Of a stretch of DNA of 15,934 nt, positions 6,143 to 12,497 are shown one piece after another. The DNA is from Anaerolinea thermophila (GTDB lineage: Bacteria; Chloroflexota; Anaerolineae; Anaerolineales; Villigracilaceae). Position numbers and translations under genes: made by a program. Position 1 is the stretch's first letter. Each line of letters opens with the position of its first letter. Location of the stretch: contig DZBA01000033.1 of assembly GCA_022729775.1 (NCBI GenBank), positions 1-15,934 of the forward strand, written 5' to 3'. The notes beneath the pieces were generated by a model, which saw only the letters and a list, made by a program, of their open reading frames with translations, was not told the origin of the DNA and did not search any database.

Positions 6143-8671
6143 TTACTTGATTGCCCCTGTCAATCTTGGATACCAATACCACAACACATCCGCTGTTGGT
6201 TTGCTGTGAACCGACGCGGATTTATCTTGCAGCGCCGCCGGCGGATAATATCCCCGGCTGGTGAAGCCTGAAATCCACGGGCGCGAATTAACCGCCATGA
6301 GAATGGCTTCGTATACGTCCGCTTGGGTTTGCAGGCTTAAACTCACTGAGGTCAAGTCTGGGTTGGGGCGGCTGAGCGCCGTCCAATCGAGACATCTTCC
6401 CATGCCGTCGGCAACGCAGCCGTTTGCCGCGCCCGCTGCGGAAGGGTAAGCCACAGCGAGGATGATGGGCTTTTTGACAAGGGCTGAAAGCGGCGCGACT
6501 TCGTTATCCAATAACCTGCCGGCTTCGTTGGCGTAATCATTTTTTGTCGCGCTTGGGTTGCTGGTCAATGCCGCCGACCATAAAAGATAGACACCATCCA
6601 CGTCTTGCAAAAAATTCAGCGGCGTTTCAATGGTGGCTTTGGTGTAGGGCAGTCCCCACCAAATTTGTCCTTTGAAATGCTGGCGCACTTCTACAATGAT
6701 CGCCTTCCATTGCGCGTCCACATCGGCGGGCGGGTTGGATGGGCTGCCGTCGGGAAGTTTCCCATTAGGCAGGGCGGGCGCGAGCCATTCACCGCCGAGG
6801 ATGAGAGTCTGCGCGCCGGTCTGCGTGGCAAGGTCAGCGTAGTTGATGAGGAAAGCGCGATAGCGCGTGAACCACGTCTGCCACCATGCCGCATCACGCG
6901 AGGCGTTCATCCAAAAACTCGCGCTGGCAGATGGGAAGGCGTTGGAAGCGGGCGCGGGAAAATTCGGCGTGGGAAAGAGCGCGACATTAAGTCCCAGCGC
7001 GCGCGCCTGTGAGACCATAATTGCAGAATCTACCCACATGGGGTCTTGTCCCGGTATGTTTGTAAAACGTAATGGCGCCGCGCTTGTGTATGTCCATGTC
7101 GGCGCGAGAATTGCCATGTTTGCGCCCAATGCTTGTGTATTGGCAAAGGCTTGCGGCTGATAATACGACCAGCTGGGATGGTACGTCGCTTGGTATTCGA
7201 CGCCCGCTACAAATCCGTTTGCGCGCGGGGTGATGGATGTCCCAACCAGTGTGGTCGGTTCCGGGTTTTCAAACCACTTCCACGCGCTGACTGTATCCTT
7301 CAGGTCTTGGCTGACAATGCTGGTCACTGCTCTGCGCCCGACGGGAGAAAACCCCGCGCTTTGAGAATCGTCCGCGCTCCCGCATTGGGCGTTGCGGCAA
7401 TAGCGATACGTGAATGAGCCAAGCACGTCGAGCGGTCCGTAAAGTTTATAAGCCCAGCGATTGTTACCGAGCGACCACATGGGAATTGGTTCCATCCAGC
7501 CAAACGTGTTGAGTTGAATGTATACAATGTCGCCGGGCAGCGTGACAGAGGGAACGTTCACCTCAAAAAGAATCGGGGAAGAATTGCCTTCCGCCCAGGT
7601 TGCAACGGTATCTTGTACCGCGATGTCCTGCGCGGGGACGATGAAGTCGCGTACCATCCATTGCCCATCGCTTTTTCGCTCTGCGTTCCAAAAGCCATCC
7701 CCGAGTGTATATTTATACTGGATGTACGCGCCAACCGGCATGGTGAGCGTTGCGGCGTACCTGCCATCGGGCTGTAAACTCATAAGCGGCATTCGGTCTG
7801 TGACGACGTTTACGCCGCCTTGCAAATCCGCAAAAGTGTTGCCAAGTTGCAAAAGATTGCCCGCTATGCGTACCGGCACGCCCGGCACCGTTGAATCGGG
7901 AATGGCAACTGAGAAGGTGACGTTTACCAGCTGCGCGGGTTTGACGCGCAACTCCACGATGGTTGAGTTATTTTCCGCAACGGTGGCTCCCTGTTGAAAA
8001 GGTTGGTAGAAGCCATCCAAACTATAGACGAGCATGGTTTGTGTGCCGGTGGGTAAGCCTGTAAGTTCAAACCTGCCAACCGAATCGGTGAAGGATTGCA
8101 CGCCGCCGATGGTGACAAGCATGTTGGGCAGCGGCGAACCTGTATCGGCGTTGAAGACTTGTCCCAGAATTGCCCCCGTTGGGCGCGCGTAGGATTTATC
8201 TCCCCAGTCCGCGATGACATCCTGCACTTCACCGGGACCCGCAACATGCACCATGCGATAGCGGATGTTCCCACCGAGATTCGTATCTTCGAGAATTTGC
8301 GAAGCCCCGCGTTTGACGTAACGATATTTAACAACCGCGTTATAGGGCAGCGGCAGGGTTGCGGTATAGGTCAATGAATCGCGCGCTGTCATCGGATATT
8401 GAACAGCGTTCAAAGAAAGCCCGGTCACTTCATCCAACACGGCAATTGCCAGCGTTTCATTGGCTTGCAGCGGCTCAGGCAGGATGGCGATAAAATTCGT
8501 TTGCGCCACCGGCTGCGGCGTTGGGGAAGGATATGCGCCAGATGGGATTGCGGTTGGGGTGTCGTTGTTGAAGGGATTATCTAACAATGAAAGGGTACAT
8601 GCCTGTCCAGCTAGGACAAGCACAATTGCCGCAGCCATCAAACGGCGCAGCAGGAACGCTTGCTTGTTCAT
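6143..8671 (-). CDS. multidomain lipoprotein: starch-binding-like beta domains plus TIM-barrel glycosidase-like domain
   Basis: An 842-residue exported protein. The signal peptide ends in LVLAGQAC with Cys25 as the probable lipidated residue; Gly at -3 makes the lipobox loose. It contains Arg9-Arg10, so Tat export is possible. After a Pro/Thr-rich linker (32-57) come a beta domain (about 58-157), a carboxypeptidase-regulatory-like domain (about 165-245: GAILGQVFNADTGSPLPNM, then DSVGRFELTGLPTG) and two more beta domains (about 248-360 and 366-468). The beta domains have CBM20-like features such as YIQYKYTLGDGFWNAE. The C-terminal part (about 485-842) resembles GH113-like TIM barrels: GLNVALFP, LILGGEWLAP with Glu628 as candidate catalytic acid, and the closing KPTADVLWYWY. 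A GAGGAGAAAGA site precedes the ATG, 20 bases after tatC. Role inferred: surface glycan binding or hydrolysis. Confidence 0.8.
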   Translation of the reverse strand: MNKQAFLLRRLMAAAIVLVLAGQACTLSLLDNPFNNDTPTAIPSGAYPSPTPQPVAQTNFIAILPEPLQANETLAIAVLDEVTGLSLNAVQYPMTARDSLTYTATLPLPYNAVVKYRYVKRGASQILEDTNLGGNIRYRMVHVAGPGEVQDVIADWGDKSYARPTGAILGQVFNADTGSPLPNMLVTIGGVQSFTDSVGRFELTGLPTGTQTMLVYSLDGFYQPFQQGATVAENNSTIVELRVKPAQLVNVTFSVAIPDSTVPGVPVRIAGNLLQLGNTFADLQGGVNVVTDRMPLMSLQPDGRYAATLTMPVGAYIQYKYTLGDGFWNAERKSDGQWMVRDFIVPAQDIAVQDTVATWAEGNSSPILFEVNVPSVTLPGDIVYIQLNTFGWMEPIPMWSLGNNRWAYKLYGPLDVLGSFTYRYCRNAQCGSADDSQSAGFSPVGRRAVTSIVSQDLKDTVSAWKWFENPEPTTLVGTSITPRANGFVAGVEYQATYHPSWSYYQPQAFANTQALGANMAILAPTWTYTSAAPLRFTNIPGQDPMWVDSAIMVSQARALGLNVALFPTPNFPAPASNAFPSASASFWMNASRDAAWWQTWFTRYRAFLINYADLATQTGAQTLILGGEWLAPALPNGKLPDGSPSNPPADVDAQWKAIIVEVRQHFKGQIWWGLPYTKATIETPLNFLQDVDGVYLLWSAALTSNPSATKNDYANEAGRLLDNEVAPLSALVKKPIILAVAYPSAAGAANGCVADGMGRCLDWTALSRPNPDLTSVSLSLQTQADVYEAILMAVNSRPWISGFTSRGYYPPAALQDKSASVHSKPTADVLWYWYPRLTGAIK

Positions 8672-8691
8672 TCTTTCTCCTCGCTAAATGA

Positions 8692-9798
8692 TTACTGTTC
8701 AGTACTGGCGTTTTCGCGGGCTTGTTGGCGTTTTCGCCCGGCATAGGCAATGTGGCTCAGCCCAATACTTAAGAAGTACAACAGGATCATGGGCGCCATC
8801 ACCAATCCCTGATTGACCGGGTCAACGGTGGGTGTGATTGCCGCCGCCGCGATGGTGATGATGACAACCGCCAGCCGCCATTGTTGGGCGAGCATTTTCG
8901 GCTCGATGATTCCAATGGCTGATAACGCATAGATGACCAGCGGAAACTCAAAGAACAGCCCAATCCAAAACATTAATCCTGTGACAAATGAAAAATACGA
9001 TTGCGGACGCAGTTCTGTTTTGATGCCTAGAAAGCTTGTCAAAAAAGGCAGCGCGGTGGGCAGCATGACGTAATATGTGAACGCTGCGCCGCCCGCGAAG
9101 AAAATTCCCGCGAGCGGAATCCCCGCCAGCCCCATTTTTCGCTCACTGGGACGAAGTCCCGGCGCGGCGAAAAACCAGAATTCAAAAGCGATGTATGGAA
9201 CCGCAATGACAATCCCTGAGAACATTGCCACGCGCATAAATACGCCAATGGTTTCTGTGACTTCGATTGCTTTCAATTGTTCCAAACCACCGACGGGCTG
9301 GGCTAGGTATTGGATGACCTGTTCAGTGAAAAAGAAGGAAGCCATGACTGCAATGGCAAGCACGACCACAGCGCGGATGATGTGCATTCGCAGCGCTTCC
9401 ACCTGCTCCCACATCATCTGGCGCACGTCTTGATTCGAGACCAAATCCGCGACCACATCGGTCAGCGGGCGTTCTTCCGGCTCTGTGTTTAGGAAAGCGT
9501 ACGCGCGCTTATATGCGCGAAAGGGGAAAGCGATGATGTTGTAAACAAGGCGGAACGGAAATGAAACCACCTTCCACAGCGCGTTGAAGAACTTGGGGAA
9601 TCGGCGATATAACGCGCGGAAGGGAAAAGCGATGACGTTGAATATCAGGCGAAACGGAAACGAAACAATCCGCCACAAGCCCGGAAAGAAGTTGGGGAAG
9701 CGGCGGTGCAATGCCCGAAACGGAAAGGCAAGGAGGTTGAATATCGAAATAAATGGAAAACTGATCGCCCGCCAGAATCCGCTGAAAAATCTACGCAT
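8692..9798 (-). CDS. tatC: Sec-independent protein translocase subunit TatC with repeat-bearing N-terminal extension
   Basis: The core of the twin-arginine translocase, which recognises RR signal peptides of folded proteins at the cytoplasmic membrane. The 368-residue product has a normal six-helix TatC core from about residue 118 on. Counterparts of key TatC residues are visible: Glu134/Arg137 in EALR before the first helix, Glu219 in RPSERK, Glu284 in LFFEFP and Asp326 in TPTVDPVNQ. The extra 105 or so N-terminal residues are made of 33-residue repeats (see the repeat entries) and are not part of ordinary TatC. I chose the ATG at 9798, which overlaps the upstream TatA/B gene by eight bases; a longer in-frame start is only a TTG at 9864, deep in that gene. 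No clear ribosome-binding site is seen, so translation is probably coupled to the upstream gene. Confidence 0.95.
   Translation of the reverse strand: MRRFFSGFWRAISFPFISIFNLLAFPFRALHRRFPNFFPGLWRIVSFPFRLIFNVIAFPFRALYRRFPKFFNALWKVVSFPFRLVYNIIAFPFRAYKRAYAFLNTEPEERPLTDVVADLVSNQDVRQMMWEQVEALRMHIIRAVVVLAIAVMASFFFTEQVIQYLAQPVGGLEQLKAIEVTETIGVFMRVAMFSGIVIAVPYIAFEFWFFAAPGLRPSERKMGLAGIPLAGIFFAGGAAFTYYVMLPTALPFLTSFLGIKTELRPQSYFSFVTGLMFWIGLFFEFPLVIYALSAIGIIEPKMLAQQWRLAVVIITIAAAAITPTVDPVNQGLVMAPMILLYFLSIGLSHIAYAGRKRQQARENASTEQ
9487..9564 (-). repeat. TatC N-terminal repeat, unit 3 (partial, 26 residues)
   Basis: Codes for residues 79-104. It begins SFPFRLVYNIIAFPFRA like the other units, then diverges (YKRAYAFLN) before the acidic linker TEPEERP that leads into the TatC core. 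Confidence 0.8.
9565..9663 (-). repeat. TatC N-terminal repeat, unit 2 (33 residues)
   Basis: Codes for residues 46-78, from SFPFRLIFN to LWKVV. It matches unit 1 at 23 of 33 positions. At DNA level, bases 9511-9600 compared with 9610-9699 (offset 99) agree at 66 of 90 positions by my hand count, so the tandem duplication is still visible in the nucleotides. Confidence 0.85.
9664..9762 (-). repeat. TatC N-terminal repeat, unit 1 (33 residues)
   Basis: Codes for residues 13-45, from SFPFISIFN to LWRIV. A partial preceding copy (residues 4-12, FFSGFWRAI) matches the end of the unit (FFPGLWRIV). Each unit has the pattern SFPF-x4-N-x2-AFPFRA-x2-RRFP-x-FF-x2-LW, giving paired aromatic and basic residues suited to lying on a membrane surface. 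Confidence 0.85.
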
Positions 9799-10174
9799 CT
9801 TGTTTTGAGTCGCTTTCGTTATCTTTTGATTCTGCTTTTGCGCTGGTATCGGGCGGCGTTGCAATGGTCACAGGCTGGCTGGCAGCCGGCGGTGAATATT
9901 TTTTGTCGCTCACGTCTACCGATTTGTTCAATTCTTTTCCAATTTGATTCACCTGTTCCAACTCTTGATTTGCTTCGCGCATCAATTTATTGGGCAGGGT
10001 GCGCAGCTCGCGCGAAGTCTGCTGGAACATTTTCCATCCATCCGATGTGACAATATTCCGCAGCCAACGCCCGACGGTTTTGCCGGCTTTTTGCATGTCT
10101 TTCGGTCCCATGATGATGATGGCGACAAGAAAGATGAATATCAATTCGGGCATACCGATGCCAAGTATTTCCAT
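9791..10174 (-). CDS. twin-arginine translocase subunit, TatA/TatB family (TatB-like)
   Basis: A 127-residue single-span protein of the TatA/B/E family, partner of TatC. Residues 8-22 form the membrane helix, preceded by the conserved Pro9-Glu10 and followed by the Gly23-Pro24 hinge. An amphipathic helix starts near residue 26 (KAGKTVGRWLRN), and a charged helical region follows to about residue 85. The tail (about 90-127) is rich in Pro, Ser, Lys and Asp and probably disordered. The Glu near the N-terminus and the KTVGRWLR helix look more like TatB than TatA, and pairing with tatC supports a TatBC receptor complex. No second TatA-type gene is in the window. The ATG is two bases after the nusB stop. 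Confidence 0.9.
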   Translation of the reverse strand: MEILGIGMPELIFIFLVAIIIMGPKDMQKAGKTVGRWLRNIVTSDGWKMFQQTSRELRTLPNKLMREANQELEQVNQIGKELNKSVDVSDKKYSPPAASQPVTIATPPDTSAKAESKDNESDSKQDA

Positions 10175-10176
10175 GA

Positions 10177-10641
10177 TTACGCTTCCGTGCGCGCTTCTTG
10201 CGCGAGTTTATTCTTTATAATTTGATGGATTTCATTTTCATGATCCACCAATGTTCCAAGCACGCCGTTGATGAATCGCGGCGCGGAATCCGAGCCGTAT
10301 AACTTTGCCAGTTCTACGGCTTCGTTAATTGCCACTTTGACCGGGGTTTGGCGCGATACGGCAAATTCCCAAAACGCAATGCGCAGGATGTTGCGGTCAA
10401 TGCTTGCTATTTGTTCAAGGGGCCATTCAGGCGCATATTTGGCTATGAACTGGTCGAGCTCATGCGCAAAAGGAAGCACGCCAAAGATGATCTGCCGTGT
10501 AAATTCGGCAAGGTCATCAGAAAGCGGCGTTTCCAATTCCTCCAAGCGGATTTTCAATACATCGCCGGGGAGGTGGTTCGTAATATCAACTTCGTAAAGT
10601 ACTTGCAGGGCAACAGCGCGCGCCCTGGTTCGGGATTTCAT
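10177..10641 (-). CDS. nusB: transcription antitermination factor NusB
   Basis: A 154-residue all-helical protein with the usual NusB length and motifs. NusB binds boxA RNA with NusE/S10 in rRNA antitermination. The N-terminal RTRARAVALQVLYEVDI carries the basic RNA-binding arginines. The middle has FTRQIIFGVLPFAHELDQFIAKYAPEWPLEQIASIDRNILRIA (in parts), and the C-terminal helices include PVKVAINEAVELAKLYGSD and APRFINGVLGTL, the family's most conserved stretch. The ATG overlaps the stop of the Asp23 gene as TAATG, with GAGG a few bases before. The asp23-nusB order resembles the yqhY-nusB pairing of Firmicutes, while continuation into tat genes is less usual. Confidence 0.96.
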   Translation of the reverse strand: MKSRTRARAVALQVLYEVDITNHLPGDVLKIRLEELETPLSDDLAEFTRQIIFGVLPFAHELDQFIAKYAPEWPLEQIASIDRNILRIAFWEFAVSRQTPVKVAINEAVELAKLYGSDSAPRFINGVLGTLVDHENEIHQIIKNKLAQEARTEA

Positions 10642-10988
10642 TAAGCCTCGCCGTCCTTATAATCAATATCTTCGATATGGATGTTCACTTCTCCGACTTC
10701 CATGCCGACCATTTCTTGAATTGCGCGCGCGACTTGCTGTTGCACGTTGCGGCTGACTTCGCGGATGTTTACATCCTGTAACAAAACGAGATGCAAATCC
10801 GCGTACACGGTATTCTCATGCGTCTCGATGCGGACGCCGTCATTGGCTCCGCGTTTGAAAAAACGATTCACGCCGCCGGAGACAGGCGCGAGTCTGCTCA
10901 CGCCCGGCACATCCAATGCGGCAAGTTTGGCAATGGTGGTAAGCACATCGGGGGAAACGGTTGTTTTGCCCTGGGTATCTTCTGACAT
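10641..10988 (-). CDS. Asp23/Gls24 family envelope stress response protein
   Basis: A 115-residue protein of the Asp23/Gls24 (DUF322) family. Family features are TVSPDVLTTIAKLAALDVPGVSRLAP near residues 10-35, a glycine/basic loop (GGVNRFFKRGANDGVRI), the acidic strand VYADLHLVLLQDVNI, and VSRNVQQQVARAIQEMVGMEVGEVNIHIEDI at the end. Members are cytoplasmic proteins linked to cell-envelope homeostasis, often bound at the membrane through partners, and YqhY-type members affect fatty acid synthesis in Firmicutes. Its place directly after fabG and before nusB agrees with that type of link, but the role here is inferred. A strong AAAGGAGAAAGA precedes the ATG, 13 bases after the fabG stop. Confidence 0.92.
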   Translation of the reverse strand: MSEDTQGKTTVSPDVLTTIAKLAALDVPGVSRLAPVSGGVNRFFKRGANDGVRIETHENTVYADLHLVLLQDVNIREVSRNVQQQVARAIQEMVGMEVGEVNIHIEDIDYKDGEA

Positions 10989-11001
10989 TCTTTCTCCTTT
11001 A

Positions 11002-11757
11002 TTACATCATCGCTATTCCGCCATCTATGCCTAGCGTCTGACCGGTAATATACGCGGCTTGGTCAGATGCAAGGAAGGCGGCGGCATAGGCAATTTCTTC
11101 GGCTTTGCCTTTACGTCCAAGCGGTACCATTTTAATTGCATTTTCCAATGTTTCGGGCGGAATGGCGTCGAGAATTTCGGTATCCACAAATCCCGGCGCA
11201 AGCGCGTTGACTGTGATATTTCGCGTGGCGACTTCGCGCGCAAGCGCTTTTGTGAATCCAATTTGACCGGCTTTCGAGGCGGAATAATTCGTCTGTCCAC
11301 CGTTCCCCATTTGACCCGCCACAGATGCCATGTTGATAATACGCCCGGTGCGTTTGCGCATCATGTGTTTGACGGCGGCTTTTGAGCAATTGAACGTGCT
11401 TTTCAAATTGGTATTGATAACCGCGTCCCAATCGGCTTCCGGCATCATCATTATCAATTGGTCGCGGGTGATGCCTGCGTTGTTGACGAGGATACTTAAA
11501 TCTCCAAACGTCTCGATGGTGAATTTTATCAACGCCTCAGCTTGTTTGAAGTCGGAAACATCCGCTTGGTGCGCGGCGGCTTTTCCGCCTGCTTCCTGAA
11601 TTTTCTTTACCACTTCTTCAGCCGCCTCGGGCGATTTGTTGTAGTTGACGACAACCGCCGCGCCGCGCGCTGCAAATTCCAATGCGATGGCGCGTCCAAT
11701 GCCGCGCGACCCGCCAGTGACGAGCGCTACTTTATTCTCTAAAGATAAACTGGACAT
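11002..11757 (-). CDS. fabG: 3-oxoacyl-[acyl-carrier-protein] reductase, FabG type (short-chain dehydrogenase)
   Basis: A 251-residue classical SDR, the length expected for FabG, which reduces 3-oxoacyl-ACP with NADPH in fatty acid elongation. Visible motifs are the nucleotide-binding TGGSRGIG (14-21), VNNAG (91-95), the active-site Asn117 in INTNLKS, Ser145 in NMASVAG, and Tyr158/Lys162 in YSASKAG. The end IDGGIAMM is typical of FabG. Acetoacetyl-CoA reductase or another SDR is possible, since no other fatty acid genes are in the window. AGGAG lies seven bases before the ATG, and a perfect TATAAT lies 20 bases upstream, so this is probably the first gene of the fabG-asp23-nusB-tat-lipoprotein unit. 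Confidence 0.93.
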   Translation of the reverse strand: MSSLSLENKVALVTGGSRGIGRAIALEFAARGAAVVVNYNKSPEAAEEVVKKIQEAGGKAAAHQADVSDFKQAEALIKFTIETFGDLSILVNNAGITRDQLIMMMPEADWDAVINTNLKSTFNCSKAAVKHMMRKRTGRIINMASVAGQMGNGGQTNYSASKAGQIGFTKALAREVATRNITVNALAPGFVDTEILDAIPPETLENAIKMVPLGRKGKAEEIAYAAAFLASDQAAYITGQTLGIDGGIAMM

Positions 11758-11777
11758 AAAAATACTCCTGTGGGGAA

Positions 11778-11796
11778 ATTATACTTCATGTATGAA
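11778..11796 (-). promoter_or_regulatory. promoter of the fabG unit with overlapping small dyad
   Basis: On the minus strand a perfect -10 hexamer TATAAT occupies 11778-11783. One base upstream is a dyad, TTCAT-AC-ATGAA (11785-11796), inside what would be the -35/-10 spacer. No good -35 box is found at 16-18 bases (GATAGG or nearby), so expression may depend on an activator or alternative sigma factor. The untranslated leader would be only about a dozen bases. Confidence 0.5.
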
Positions 11797-11824
11797 TAAC
11801 CCTATCTTTTTGATTTGGGAACGA

Positions 11825-12493
11825 TTATTTGTTTGCGCGTATCCCAAATGCAAGCGCCGCGCCGCCGCCCAAGGCAAGTACAGCCGCCCACAGAAATGCA
11901 TCTTGCCAAAAGCGGATGGGAAAGAGGCGAATCAGCGTATCTGAATAATAGAACAGCCAGGAATCACCTTCAAAGAAGATTTGGTGGAAGAAAGCAAAGA
12001 ATCCCCAGAAAATATCGGGGTTGATGAGAATGCCCGCGCCGGCAATTAATCCCAACCCGGCGGCAAAGTAGATCATCCACAAGCCGCCGCGCTGTAGTCC
12101 GCCCAGATATTCTGGCATCCACTTCTGCTTCCACGCGGTCAACGCGATTGCAGCCAACACGGCAAGCGAAACATACCACGCGCGCAAAGAGCCTTGCACC
12201 ACGTTTTTGACATCTGCCATGTGATTGAGTTCGCGCCCGTTATAGATTGGCATTCCGTCGTCGAATTGCAGCAGCGCAAGGTAGGAAATATCCGCGCTGT
12301 TGACGAGATACTCCACCGAAGGTTTTGCCCAGCGCAGCCGCTCCTGCTGTGTAAACCCATACGGGTCAGCAGGGAAGTAAGGCATGTTGTATTCGATGTT
12401 GTAATAAATCGGCGTGAGTAGAATCCGCAGCGCGGCGCCGAGCAATGCAAGCGGGGTGAGGAGTGAAATGAGATAAGAGAGGAATGTTTTCAT
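11825..12493 (-). CDS. TIGR01906/DUF1461 family integral membrane protein
   Basis: A 222-residue membrane protein matching the TIGR01906 (DUF1461) family, whose biochemical role is unknown. The first helix (about residues 5-29) is followed by an outside loop with GFTQQERLRWAKPSVEYL and the signature NGRELNHMADVKNVV (85-99). Further helices lie near 104-120, 136-158, about 160-174 and 198-216. The second signature FFEGDSWLFYYSDTLIRLFP (173-192) sits between the last helices. The conserved His91, Asp94 and Asp177/Asp185 could form a polar site near the membrane face. The ATG is four bases after the stop of the spermidine-synthase-like gene. There is no clear ribosome-binding site, so coupled translation is likely. 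Confidence 0.88.
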   Translation of the reverse strand: MKTFLSYLISLLTPLALLGAALRILLTPIYYNIEYNMPYFPADPYGFTQQERLRWAKPSVEYLVNSADISYLALLQFDDGMPIYNGRELNHMADVKNVVQGSLRAWYVSLAVLAAIALTAWKQKWMPEYLGGLQRGGLWMIYFAAGLGLIAGAGILINPDIFWGFFAFFHQIFFEGDSWLFYYSDTLIRLFPIRFWQDAFLWAAVLALGGGAALAFGIRANK

Positions 12494-12497
12494 AAAA

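Noticed and set aside
9487..9789. The 99-base periodic DNA considered as a CRISPR-like or non-coding repeat array
   Set aside because: The period is a multiple of three, the frame stays open, and similarity is stronger at protein level; there are no spacers. It is a coding repeat.
9799..9864. Longer TatC start at a TTG, adding 22 residues
   Set aside because: The added part lies entirely within the TatA/B gene, uses a rare start codon, and its Gln/Lys/Pro-rich sequence is just the second frame of that gene's tail.
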